Origin: CAYOEZ01 sp964402955
GTDB lineage: Bacteria; Chloroflexota; DTOL01; DAOUCN01
Assembly (NCBI GenBank): GCA_964402955.1
Contig: CAYOEZ010000271.1
Location: forward strand, 1-5,940
Reading direction: 5' to 3'
DNA length: 5,940 bases
The translations under genes and the position numbers were made by a program. This document shows, in pieces, positions 1 through 5,126 of this stretch; position 1 is the stretch's first letter; every line of letters starts with the position of its first letter. The notes under the pieces are model-generated. The model did no database searches. It saw nothing but the letters and a program-made list of their open reading frames with translations, and was not told where the DNA came from.

Positions 1-632
1 ACGCCTACGTCGCCGATGGGGGAAGCGGTCTGCGCGCCATAAGTGTCGCCAACCCCGCCGCGCCGACCGAGGTCGGGTTCTACGACACGCCAGGGGATGC
101 CAGGGGTGTAGCGGTGGTGGGCAGCTATGCCTACGTCGCCGATGGGGGACGCGGCCTGCGTATCATCAACGTGGGCAATCCCACCGCCCCCACGGAGGTC
201 GGGTTCTACGACACGCCAGGGCTTTCCTATGGCGTGGCAGTGGCGGGCAGCTACGCCTACGTCGCCGATGACTATAGGGGGCTGCGCATCATCAACGTCG
301 CCAACCCGGCCGCGCCGACGGAGGTCGGGTTCTACGACACGCCAGGGTCTGCCCAGGGTGTGGCGGTGGCGGGCAGCTATGCCTACGTCGCCGACGGCGA
401 CGGGGGCATGGTCATCCTGCGTTTCACCGGTGAACCCACGCCAACTCCAACGCGCACGCCGACACTGACGGCCACGCCGACGCGCACACCGACGCGGACG
501 GCGACACCAACGCGCACACCAACGCGCACACCAACGCGCACGCCGACACTGACGCGCACACCCACCCGCGTCATCTTCACACCGGTGTCGCGGATCTACC
601 TGCCGGTGATCGTGATGAATTGGGGGGACTGA
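1..632 (+). CDS. LVIVD-repeat surface protein, C-terminal part (5' truncated by window)
   Basis: The reading frame is open from the left edge (first full codon at 3) to TGA at 630-632, so the N-terminus lies outside the window. Visible are four copies of a 42-residue repeat beginning AYVAD (DNA at 3, 129, 255, 381), each with the pattern AYVADGG-GLR-I-V-NPAAPTEVGFYDTPG and then GVAVAGSY; the last copy diverges after about 12 residues. This matches LVIVD repeats, which form beta-propeller-like folds in exported bacterial proteins. After the repeats comes a linker of about 45 residues of Pro-Thr-Arg units (435-569), then a 20-residue tail containing RIYLPVIV. Repeat domain plus Thr/Pro stalk plus a hydrophobic LP-type tail is common in Chloroflexota secreted proteins and suggests cell-surface display. 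The ligand or exact role cannot be read from the sequence. An internal ATG at 114 is not the start, because homologous repeats continue upstream of it. Confidence 0.88.
   Translation, partial: AYVADGGSGLRAISVANPAAPTEVGFYDTPGDARGVAVVGSYAYVADGGRGLRIINVGNPTAPTEVGFYDTPGLSYGVAVAGSYAYVADDYRGLRIINVANPAAPTEVGFYDTPGSAQGVAVAGSYAYVADGDGGMVILRFTGEPTPTPTRTPTLTATPTRTPTRTATPTRTPTRTPTRTPTLTRTPTRVIFTPVSRIYLPVIVMNWGD
3..428 (+). repeat. 126-bp tandem repeats encoding LVIVD units
   Basis: The same DNA block recurs at an exact 126-bp spacing: the segment starting gcctacgtcgccga (or a near copy) lies at 3, 129, 255 and 381, and ggtcgggttctacgacacgcc recurs at the same spacing with almost no change. High nucleotide identity, including synonymous positions, indicates recent duplication or ongoing homogenisation rather than old divergence. 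Copies differ mainly in the codons after GFYDTPG and after AYVAD. Confidence 0.9.
435..569 (+). repeat. Low-complexity Pro-Thr-Arg linker, including 12-bp units
   Basis: About 45 codons made almost only of Pro, Thr and Arg, with a few Leu and Ala. Three successive 12-bp units ccaacgcgcaca (507-542, the last with one change) and variants such as ccgacactgacg make the tract prone to slippage. In the protein it separates the repeat domain from the C-terminal tail and probably acts as an extended stalk, possibly O-glycosylated (inference). Confidence 0.85.
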
Positions 633-669
633 GGCAGGCGGGTGTGCTCAGACTTCTGACCGAGAATTC

Positions 670-708
670 GCCCAACTTGATGAAGGGATGACTTACAACA
701 AGTTGGGC
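670..708. repeat. Perfect 10-bp inverted repeat (hairpin)
   Basis: GCCCAACTTG at 670-679 is the exact reverse complement of CAAGTTGGGC at 699-708, with a 19-nt loop. There is no T-run on either side, so it is not a standard intrinsic terminator. It could be an RNA hairpin closing the transcript of the upstream gene, a protein-binding palindrome, or the remnant of a small mobile repeat. Confidence 0.7.
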
Positions 709-838
709 ATCGGTGCACGAAGAAAACCCTGTTGCCTTCATGCAAGCAGTTGAATCGTTTCTGGAGAAACTACCATTCCAGACCATCAGACCAGACAACT
801 GACACGGCGCACACGACGACAGCCACCAAACCAGACCT

Positions 839-844
839 GGAGGT
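839..844 (+). promoter_or_regulatory. Ribosome binding site of the MFS gene
   Basis: GGAGGT lies 4 nt before ATG 849. It decides the start: the longer frame from TTG 732 would add 39 polar, Thr-rich residues unlike an MFS N-terminus and has no such site. Confidence 0.75.
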
Positions 845-848
845 CTTG

Positions 849-2207
849 ATGTCCACAGCCCCGGCCAACGGCTTCCGCACATTTCTCATCGTCTGGTTTA
901 CGCAATCAATGTCCGTGTTCGGCAGCGCACTCACCCTGTTTGCCGTCACGATCTGGCTGACACAGGTCCTCTATCCCGGACCAGAGCAGATCCGAGAACT
1001 GGCGCTGGCGGTGTCCGGGGTGAGCATTGCGCGTGCTCTCGCCATCGTGATTGCCGCGCCGCTGGCCGGCGCGTGGGCCGATCGCCATGACCGCCGGCTC
1101 ATCATGCTGACGATGGATCTCGCCAACGGCTGCGTCAGCCTCGTTCTCGTCTCTCTCATCATCTCGGGCAACTTGCAAGTTTGGATGCTGTTGGCCATCC
1201 TGGCTCTCACTGGATTCTGCGGTGCGTTCCACTACGCGGCGTTTGACTCATCCTATGCCATGCTCGTGCCAGAAAAGCAACTGGCGCGCGCCAACGCCAT
1301 GATGCAAACGATGGCCGAGCTATCAGGCATCTTGTCACCCGCGCTGGCGGCAGCCATTATCTCATTGCCGGCGCTGGCGCGGCAGGGTTTTCTGGGCGGC
1401 ACTGTCGGTCGGCTTCTGAGCCAACTCAGCGACGGCATGGCTCTGACCATTGCCGTCGACGCCATCACTTTCTTTCTCGCCGCCGCGACGCTGCTGTTCC
1501 TGTTCATACCCACGCCCCGGCGCACAGATCTGACCGCAGATGGCAAACGCCCGACCAAGACCATCTGGGCCGACATCAAGGAGGGCGCACGCTTCATTAC
1601 GAACCGGCGTGCGTTGCTCTGGCTGCTCGCCTCGTTCACGGCAGCCAACCTGCTTGGCTCGCCGCAGTTTGTCTTCCAGCCACTGCTAGTAAAGTTCAAC
1701 CTGGCCAGCGACTGGGCCGCTCACAACTTCACCTTTGAGACGGCTCTTGCCTTTATGAATTCCATGGCCAGCCTGGGCGGAGTCGTGGGAGGCGTGCTCA
1801 TCAGTATGTGGGGTGGGCTAAAGACCAGACGCATCTACGGCGTGCTCATACCGATGGTCATCGCGTCGCTGGCGCAGGTCGTCTTTGGCCTCTCGCCTAT
1901 GCTCTACCTGAGCGTCGCCATGATCTTCATCACGAGTTTCATGATCATGATCATTCGCACACACACGCAGGCCATCTGGCAGGCGCAGACGCCGCCTGAG
2001 CTGCAGGGCAGGGTCTTCGCTGTACGCCGGCTGATCTCGCAGTTCACATGGCCGCTCGGCACCGCGCTCGCCGGCTGGGTGGGAGGGCTATTCAACCCGG
2101 GTCTGGTGCTCGCCATCATGGGCCTCTTGTTCCTGGCCTTCTCACTGGCGCAACTGTTCAACCGTACACTGCTGGACGTGGAGTCGGCGCAGCAAGGAGA
2201 ACCATGA
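849..2207 (+). CDS. MFS family efflux transporter
   Basis: A 452-residue inner-membrane protein, a usual length for the 12-helix major facilitator superfamily. The first helix begins near residue 10 (FRTFLIVWFTQSMSVFGSAL). The loop between helices 2 and 3 carries the MFS signature as GAWADRHDRR at about residues 74-83. A longer polar central loop near residues 215-240 separates the two six-helix halves. Near the C-terminus PPELQGRVFAVRR at about 382-394, then PLGTALAGWVGG, is typical of the drug and siderophore exporter branch (macrolide-efflux and EntS-like, MFS_3). The likely role is proton-driven export of a small molecule; the substrate cannot be read. Its stop overlaps the photolyase start by ATGA, so the two are translationally coupled. 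The start is ATG 849, set by the GGAGGT site. Confidence 0.9.
   Translation: MSTAPANGFRTFLIVWFTQSMSVFGSALTLFAVTIWLTQVLYPGPEQIRELALAVSGVSIARALAIVIAAPLAGAWADRHDRRLIMLTMDLANGCVSLVLVSLIISGNLQVWMLLAILALTGFCGAFHYAAFDSSYAMLVPEKQLARANAMMQTMAELSGILSPALAAAIISLPALARQGFLGGTVGRLLSQLSDGMALTIAVDAITFFLAAATLLFLFIPTPRRTDLTADGKRPTKTIWADIKEGARFITNRRALLWLLASFTAANLLGSPQFVFQPLLVKFNLASDWAAHNFTFETALAFMNSMASLGGVVGGVLISMWGGLKTRRIYGVLIPMVIASLAQVVFGLSPMLYLSVAMIFITSFMIMIIRTHTQAIWQAQTPPELQGRVFAVRRLISQFTWPLGTALAGWVGGLFNPGLVLAIMGLLFLAFSLAQLFNRTLLDVESAQQGEP
2194..2207 (+). promoter_or_regulatory. Photolyase ribosome site and ATGA stop/start overlap
   Basis: AAGGAG (2194-2199) sits inside the last MFS codons, and ATGA (2204-2207) holds both the photolyase ATG and the MFS TGA. 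This layout supports termination-reinitiation coupling and a shared transcript. Confidence 0.85.
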
Positions 2208-3592
2208 GTATCTGGTGGATTCGGCGCGACTTACGCCTGAGCGACAATCCGGCGCTGCACGCAGCACTGGAACTTGGTCATCCGTTCATTCCCCTCTTCA
2301 TCATGGACCCTCACCCCTTACAATTTCCGCCCGGCAAGCGACAGGCCTTCTTGCTGAGTGGCCTGCGTGAACTCGACGGCGATTTGCGAGCACGCGGTAG
2401 CAGGCTGGTTGTTCGCCGCGGCGACCCGAAAGACGTCCTCACGACGCTCCTGGCCGAGTTTCACGCCGATGCCATCTTTGCTGAGGAAGGGTACGGCCCC
2501 TATGCAAGGAGGCGTGACGCTGAGATCGCCGCTACCTTGCCCCTGCGCCTCACAGAAGGCCGCACCGTGCGCCACCCCGACGCCGTCGTCAAGCATGATG
2601 GCAGCCCCTATACTGTCTTCACCCCTTTCATGCGCGCCTGGAGAATGCAGCGGTTGCCCGCTGAGCAGGACCTGCTTCCTTCTCCCGGGCAAATGCCGCC
2701 GGTTCCCGAGAGTGTGCTGTCGAGCGATCTGCCCGATGCCAACCCACCAGCAGACTTTGTACCCGGTGAAAAGGAAGCCCGGCGCCGCCTGAACGCTTTT
2801 ACAAACGCAGCGATCTGCGATTATGCCAACGGTCGCGACATCGTTGGCGAGGCGGGAACCTCTCTGCTTTCGCCCTATTTGCGCTTCGGCATGATCTCGG
2901 CTCGACAAGCATTCGTCGCCGCCCGCGCCGCCATCTGCCGTTCCGTGCCTGGCCGCAACGGCGCAGAAACCTGGCTGAACGAGCTCATCTGGCGCGAGTT
3001 CTACCAGTCCATTCTGTATCACTTCCCCGACGTTCTGACCGCCGCCTTCCGGCCCGAGCTACGTGAGATTGCCTGGCAGAACAACCGGGACGACTATGCG
3101 GCATGGTGCGATGGCCGCACCGGCTATCCAATCGTCGACGCCGCCATGCGCCAGCTTGTGCAGACAGGCTGGATGCATAAGCGCGCCCGCATGGTCGCCG
3201 CTTCGTTCCTTGTCAAGGACCTGCTCATCGACTGGCGCTGGGGCGAGCGCTTTTTCATGGAGCACCTGATCGACGGCGATGCCGCGGCCAACAACGGCGG
3301 CTGGCAGTGGACGGCCGGCGTCGGCGCCGACGCTGCCCCCTACTTCCGCGTTTTCAGCCCCGTCTTGCAGAGCCAGAAGTTCGATGCCAATGGTGTGTAC
3401 ATCCGCCGCTGGCTATCCGCATTGGCGCGCGTGCCGGACCAATACATCCACGCGCCCTGGACGATGCCTATCGCTGTTCAGACACAATCCGGATGTGTCA
3501 TCGAGCGCGACTATCCAGCGCCGATCATCGAGCACGCCATCGCCCGCGCCCGGACGCTTGCCGCATATGGCGCGGCGCGGCGCAACAAGTAG
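2204..3592 (+). CDS. phrB: Class I cyclobutane pyrimidine dimer photolyase
   Basis: A 462-residue flavoprotein that splits UV-induced pyrimidine dimers using blue light and reduced FAD. It starts with the photolyase/cryptochrome N-terminus MSIWWIRRDLRLSDNPAL (antenna domain), has a PYARRRD segment at 99-105, and NELIWREFY at 259-267. The FAD domain is very like E. coli PhrB: TGYPIVDAAMRQL (306-318), FLVKDLLIDW (335-344), NNGGWQW (363-369) and DAAPYFR. Aligned to E. coli numbering, the electron-transfer Trp triad W306/W359/W382 is present as W291/W344/W367, and N378 as N363; dimer contacts E274 and W277 are present as E260 and W263. The position of E. coli N341 is Lys326 here (MHKRARM), which is unusual. 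Antenna cofactor type is uncertain. Start ATG 2204 has AAGGAG at 2194-2199 and overlaps the MFS stop; in-frame codons upstream lie inside the MFS gene. Confidence 0.95.
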   Translation: MSIWWIRRDLRLSDNPALHAALELGHPFIPLFIMDPHPLQFPPGKRQAFLLSGLRELDGDLRARGSRLVVRRGDPKDVLTTLLAEFHADAIFAEEGYGPYARRRDAEIAATLPLRLTEGRTVRHPDAVVKHDGSPYTVFTPFMRAWRMQRLPAEQDLLPSPGQMPPVPESVLSSDLPDANPPADFVPGEKEARRRLNAFTNAAICDYANGRDIVGEAGTSLLSPYLRFGMISARQAFVAARAAICRSVPGRNGAETWLNELIWREFYQSILYHFPDVLTAAFRPELREIAWQNNRDDYAAWCDGRTGYPIVDAAMRQLVQTGWMHKRARMVAASFLVKDLLIDWRWGERFFMEHLIDGDAAANNGGWQWTAGVGADAAPYFRVFSPVLQSQKFDANGVYIRRWLSALARVPDQYIHAPWTMPIAVQTQSGCVIERDYPAPIIEHAIARARTLAAYGAARRNK

Positions 3593-3820
3593 GCCTCTCC
3601 GCCAGCCCGCTGCGCTCGCCCCAACCTTCGAGCAGCGAGGAATCCATCCTTCGTGGGGTGCGCATTCTCTCTTTTGATTGTGCAGGGCGCGGCCTCTCCC
3701 GCGCCAGAACGCGGGATGTTTTCGCGCCTGGACGGCGCAAGGGAGCGCCTTACTACACAGATTGGAAAGGCAGCCACTGTCTTCACAAAGCCTGACGCCC
3801 ACGCTCTTTCATGGCGCCTA
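3593..3820 (+). other. Gene-free gap downstream of the photolyase
   Basis: No supported gene. Overlapping open frames here run on from photolyase shadow frames and show no family likeness. The gap contains GC-rich hairpins at 3686-3715 and a smaller one at 3734-3749 (GGCGC/GCGCC). Confidence 0.55.
3686..3722 (+). terminator. Possible weak terminator with competing hairpin
   Basis: CCCGCG (3698-3703) pairs with CGCGGG (3710-3715) around a 6-nt loop and is followed by TTTT at 3719-3722, a short U-tract. An alternative 7-bp hairpin GGCGCGG (3686-3692) with CCGCGCC (3699-3705) uses the same bases and would exclude it. It could end the MFS-photolyase transcript, but the U-tract is poor and offset from the stem. 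Confidence 0.35.
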
Positions 3821-3849
3821 TTGACAATCTTATCAGTGTGTGATATAAG
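3821..3849 (+). promoter_or_regulatory. Strong sigma-70-type promoter of the ABM-like gene
   Basis: Perfect -35 TTGACA (3821-3826), 17-nt spacer, -10 TATAAG (3844-3849), preceded by TGA giving an extended -10 (TGn). Transcription should begin near 3856. A small palindrome TATCA-gtgtg-TGATA (3831-3845) lies between the boxes and touches the -10, a place where a repressor could bind. Confidence 0.8.
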
Positions 3850-3864
3850 GTAGTTAGTTATATA

Positions 3865-3895
3865 CATGGCGGCAGTTATTCGGTTGTCAGCCATG
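3865..3895 (+). promoter_or_regulatory. Leader hairpin before the ABM-like gene
   Basis: CATGGC (3865-3870) pairs with GCCATG (3890-3895). The stem extends inward by GGCA/TGTC with one bulged A, giving about 10 bp and a 10-nt loop. It ends 8 nt before the AGGAGG site, so it could affect translation or mRNA stability. Confidence 0.5.
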
Positions 3896-3903
3896 CGTTG
3901 ACT

Positions 3904-3909
3904 AGGAGG
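3904..3909 (+). promoter_or_regulatory. Ribosome binding site deciding the ABM-like start
   Basis: AGGAGG abuts an ATG at 3910 with no spacing but lies 6 nt before ATG 3916. The second ATG is therefore the likely start; TTG 3898 lies upstream of the site and is excluded. Confidence 0.8.
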
Positions 3910-3915
3910 ATGGAA

Positions 3916-4206
3916 ATGATCATCGTACGCGACGTATACCAGGCGAAGTATGGGAGAGGCAGCGAGTTGGTAGCGGTGCTCAAGGAGTTCACCGCCATTT
4001 TTGGCAAGCAATACCCGCAGCGCGTCATGAGCGACGCCAGCGGGCCGTTTTTCACCATCGTGCAGGAAACAGAGGTGGCCAGCCTGGCAGAGTGGGAGAA
4101 AGTGAGCCAGCGCGTCTTCAGCTCGAAGGAGTTCGAGCCCTGGTTTTCGCGCTGGCTGACGCTCGTCGAATCTGGCCGCCGTGAGTTCTACAATCTCGAG
4201 AAATAG
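3916..4206 (+). CDS. Small dimeric alpha/beta-barrel protein (ABM/NIPSNAP-like)
   Basis: A 96-residue soluble protein with no signal peptide. It begins MIIVRDVYQAKYGRGSEL, a beta strand then a helix as in dimeric alpha/beta-barrel domains. A second strand pair follows around GPFFTIVQETEVASLAEWE, with a helix carrying SKEFEPWFSRW, and the chain ends with REFYNLE. Proteins of this fold (antibiotic-biosynthesis-monooxygenase-like and NIPSNAP families) include small monooxygenases, heme-related enzymes and many of unknown function. No catalytic residues can be assigned here, so the role is open. It is a single-gene unit: its own strong promoter at 3821, a structured leader, and another promoter 46 nt after its stop. 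Confidence 0.75.
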   Translation: MIIVRDVYQAKYGRGSELVAVLKEFTAIFGKQYPQRVMSDASGPFFTIVQETEVASLAEWEKVSQRVFSSKEFEPWFSRWLTLVESGRREFYNLEK

Positions 4207-4251
4207 CGCGGAGCGATGCTCATTATGTGAAGTAAATCCTGCGTATCGTTC

Positions 4252-4280
4252 TTGACAGTCTCTGAGTTTTCTGTTATGAT
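4252..4280 (+). promoter_or_regulatory. Strong promoter of the T-box transcript
   Basis: TTGACA (4252-4257), exact 17-nt spacer, TATGAT (4275-4280). Transcription should begin near 4287, about 12 nt before the first pairing strand of T-box stem I. Confidence 0.85.
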
Positions 4281-4382
4281 TCGGCTATCATATGTAAAGG
4301 CTATGAAGGAGACAGACGGGCATTCATACCCCTGGCAGAGAGCCTGAACGATGAAAGCAGGCAGGGCGATGGACGCAACCGC

Positions 4383-4385
4383 ATC
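4383..4385 (+). promoter_or_regulatory. Specifier codon ATC of the T-box
   Basis: ATC sits on the 3' side of the specifier loop, followed by A4386, directly before the lower stem strand CTCC. This is the usual codon-plus-purine arrangement. The 5' side of the loop (ACAGA, 4312-4316) is not the classic AGTA, so a one-base shift to CAT (His) cannot be fully excluded. Confidence 0.6.
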
Positions 4386-4427
4386 ACTCCCGAGCCGTTG
4401 GCCGAACGCCCGTTGCCTGTACGGTAG

Positions 4428-4446
4428 GGCAGGTTTCTTACCTGCC
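4428..4446 (+). repeat. Small hairpin inside the T-box leader
   Basis: GGCAGGT (4428-4434) and ACCTGCC (4440-4446) form a perfect 7-bp stem with loop TTCTT. It lies between stem I and the antiterminator, where stem II would be expected. It also resembles short palindromes of the GTAGGGGC-GGTTT type that I recall as dispersed repeats in Chloroflexota. Confidence 0.5.
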
Positions 4447-4588
4447 GCCTCATCGGGCCAGTGGGTCACGTAGGACTCAGCCGGATTCTTCCTCGTTATC
4501 GGAAGTGGTACATCTCCGTTCCTCAGGAGCGTACCGTAGAAGTGGGCCTGGCATAGGCCAACAAGGGTGGTAACGCGGGAGCGCTTCA

Positions 4589-4624
4589 GGCTCTCGTCCC
4601 TGTACAGGGACGAGAGCCTCTTTT
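4589..4624 (+). terminator. T-box-controlled intrinsic terminator
   Basis: GGCTCTCGTCCCT (4589-4601) pairs perfectly with AGGGACGAGAGCC (4606-4618) around loop GTAC, followed by TCTTTT (4619-4624). The 5' arm shares bases 4590-4601 with the antiterminator, so the two folds exclude each other. Confidence 0.92.
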
Positions 4625-4661
4625 CGTGCGCATCAACATCCACCAGGGCTGAGAGTACATT

Positions 4662-5039
4662 TTGCTAGCAATAATCGCTGCGGCAGCAGGCGTCGCTCTG
4701 TTGTGGGGATCAGGTTGGCTCTTCATCAAGTTGGGGGTGTCGAGTGTCCCGCCGTTTCTCTTCGCCGGCGTGCGCGGCATTCTGGCCGGGCTCATTCTAC
4801 TGGCCCTTGTGCGCCGCCAGCGCCAGGCGTGGCCAGAGCGGCGTGAACTGCTGCTGCTTGTCGGTGTTGGCATTCTGATGACGGGCGTCTGCAACGGTCT
4901 CACCTTCTGGGGTCAGGCGCCTGACGTCGTCAACTGCAGCCATCAACAATCTAATCCTAAAGCTGCTACCGGGGTGTGGCGTGACGAATGTGGCCGAGGC
5001 ACGGCGACACTACGACACTCATTGGCGCGATGCCATTGA
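4662..5039 (+). pseudogene. EamA/DMT-family transporter, truncated after about 85 residues
   Basis: From TTG 4662 the frame encodes an N-terminus typical of the drug/metabolite transporter superfamily: helix 1 with ALLWGSGWLFIKLG, then VPPFLFAGVRGILAGLILL (helix 2, residues 30-48), a basic loop with RRQRQAW-ERRE, and helix 3 ending GLTFWGQ (residue 85, near 4916). Full-length members have about 10 helices and 280-320 residues; here homology stops and about 40 unrelated polar residues lead to TGA at 5037. It is therefore almost certainly non-functional. The start is TTG because TGA at 4650-4652 closes the frame and no ATG is nearby; the ribosome site is weak (GGGCTGAGAG, 4646-4655). The T-box just upstream implies the intact gene moved an amino acid or relative, perhaps isoleucine or its precursors (inference). 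An assembly error or chimera at the junction is also possible. Confidence 0.8.
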
Positions 5040-5095
5040 CCGATTCTGCGCTGCTGACCTGATCTTGCACAGGCCCTGTGTGAAAAACAACACAA
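4927..5095 (+). other. Coding-like fragment fused behind the transporter remnant
   Basis: In the frame one base on from the transporter, 4927-5095 reads like part of a soluble protein: LILKLLPGCGVTNVAEARR, then HYDTHWRDAIDRFCAADLIL. It has balanced charged and hydrophobic residues and no start codon or ribosome site of its own. I do not recognise the family. It may be the remnant of a gene, possibly a transposase, joined to the transporter by rearrangement. Confidence 0.25.
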
Positions 5096-5097
5096 TA

Positions 5098-5126
5098 TTG
5101 ACATTGCTGATATTATATGCTACTAT
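5098..5126 (+). promoter_or_regulatory. Strong orphan promoter
   Basis: Perfect TTGACA (5098-5103), 17-nt spacer, TACTAT (5121-5126) preceded by TGC (extended -10). The surrounding 45 bp are AT-rich in a GC-rich window. No clear gene starts within 600 bases downstream, so it may drive a small RNA, a long leader for the gene at 5784, or be left from a lost gene. Confidence 0.7.

Larger units (their letters stand above)
633..848 (+). other. Gene-free gap upstream of the MFS gene
   Basis: No credible coding sequence is seen. It holds the inverted repeat at 670-708 and the ribosome site at 839-844. No convincing sigma-70 promoter stands out; the best is TTGAAT (750-755) with TACCAT (771-776) at a poor 15-nt spacing. 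No terminator with a T-run follows the repeat-protein stop codon. Confidence 0.6.
4288..4624 (+). ncRNA. T-box riboswitch leader (probable tRNA-Ile sensor)
   Basis: A cis-acting RNA that reads the charging state of a tRNA and allows transcription when it is uncharged. Stem I: GGCT (4299-4302) pairs with AGCC (4393-4396), then a kink-turn (ATGAA opposite CG), then GGAG (4308-4311) with CTCC (4387-4390). The specifier loop holds ATC followed by A (4383-4386), giving Ile. The upper stem is CCCT (4330-4333) with AGGG (4363-4366), the AGAGA bulge, and GCCTG (4342-4346) with CAGGC (4358-4362), capped by the loop with GATGAAAG. Hairpins follow at 4428-4446, 4507-4535 and 4545-4559. The T-box AAGGGTGGTAACGCGG lies at 4563-4578. 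The antiterminator pairs AGGG (4564-4567) with CCCT (4598-4601) and GCGGGAGC (4575-4582) with GCTCTCGT (4590-4597), leaving the 7-nt bulge TGGTAAC. The bulge TGGT fits a tRNA with discriminator base A, as tRNA-Ile has. Confidence 0.93.

Noticed and set aside
1..542. CRISPR-like array
   Set aside because: The regular repeats are coding, keep the reading frame throughout and lack unique spacers.
383..580. Minus-strand frame of repeated Val-Gly-Arg
   Set aside because: It is the complement of the Pro-Thr-Arg linker and has no independent support.
750..776. Promoter TTGAAT / TACCAT before the MFS gene
   Set aside because: The 15-nt spacing and weak -10 make it unconvincing next to the clear promoters elsewhere in the window.
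732..848. Longer MFS start at TTG 732
   Set aside because: It adds 39 polar residues with no family likeness and no ribosome site, whereas ATG 849 has GGAGGT just upstream.
2048..2203. In-frame upstream extension of the photolyase
   Set aside because: It lies inside the MFS gene in another frame; photolyases start at the MSIWWIRRDL equivalent, and AAGGAG precedes ATG 2204.
4188..4643. Minus-strand frame of 151 codons across the T-box
   Set aside because: It is fully covered by a structured RNA on the + strand, and its translation shows no family features.
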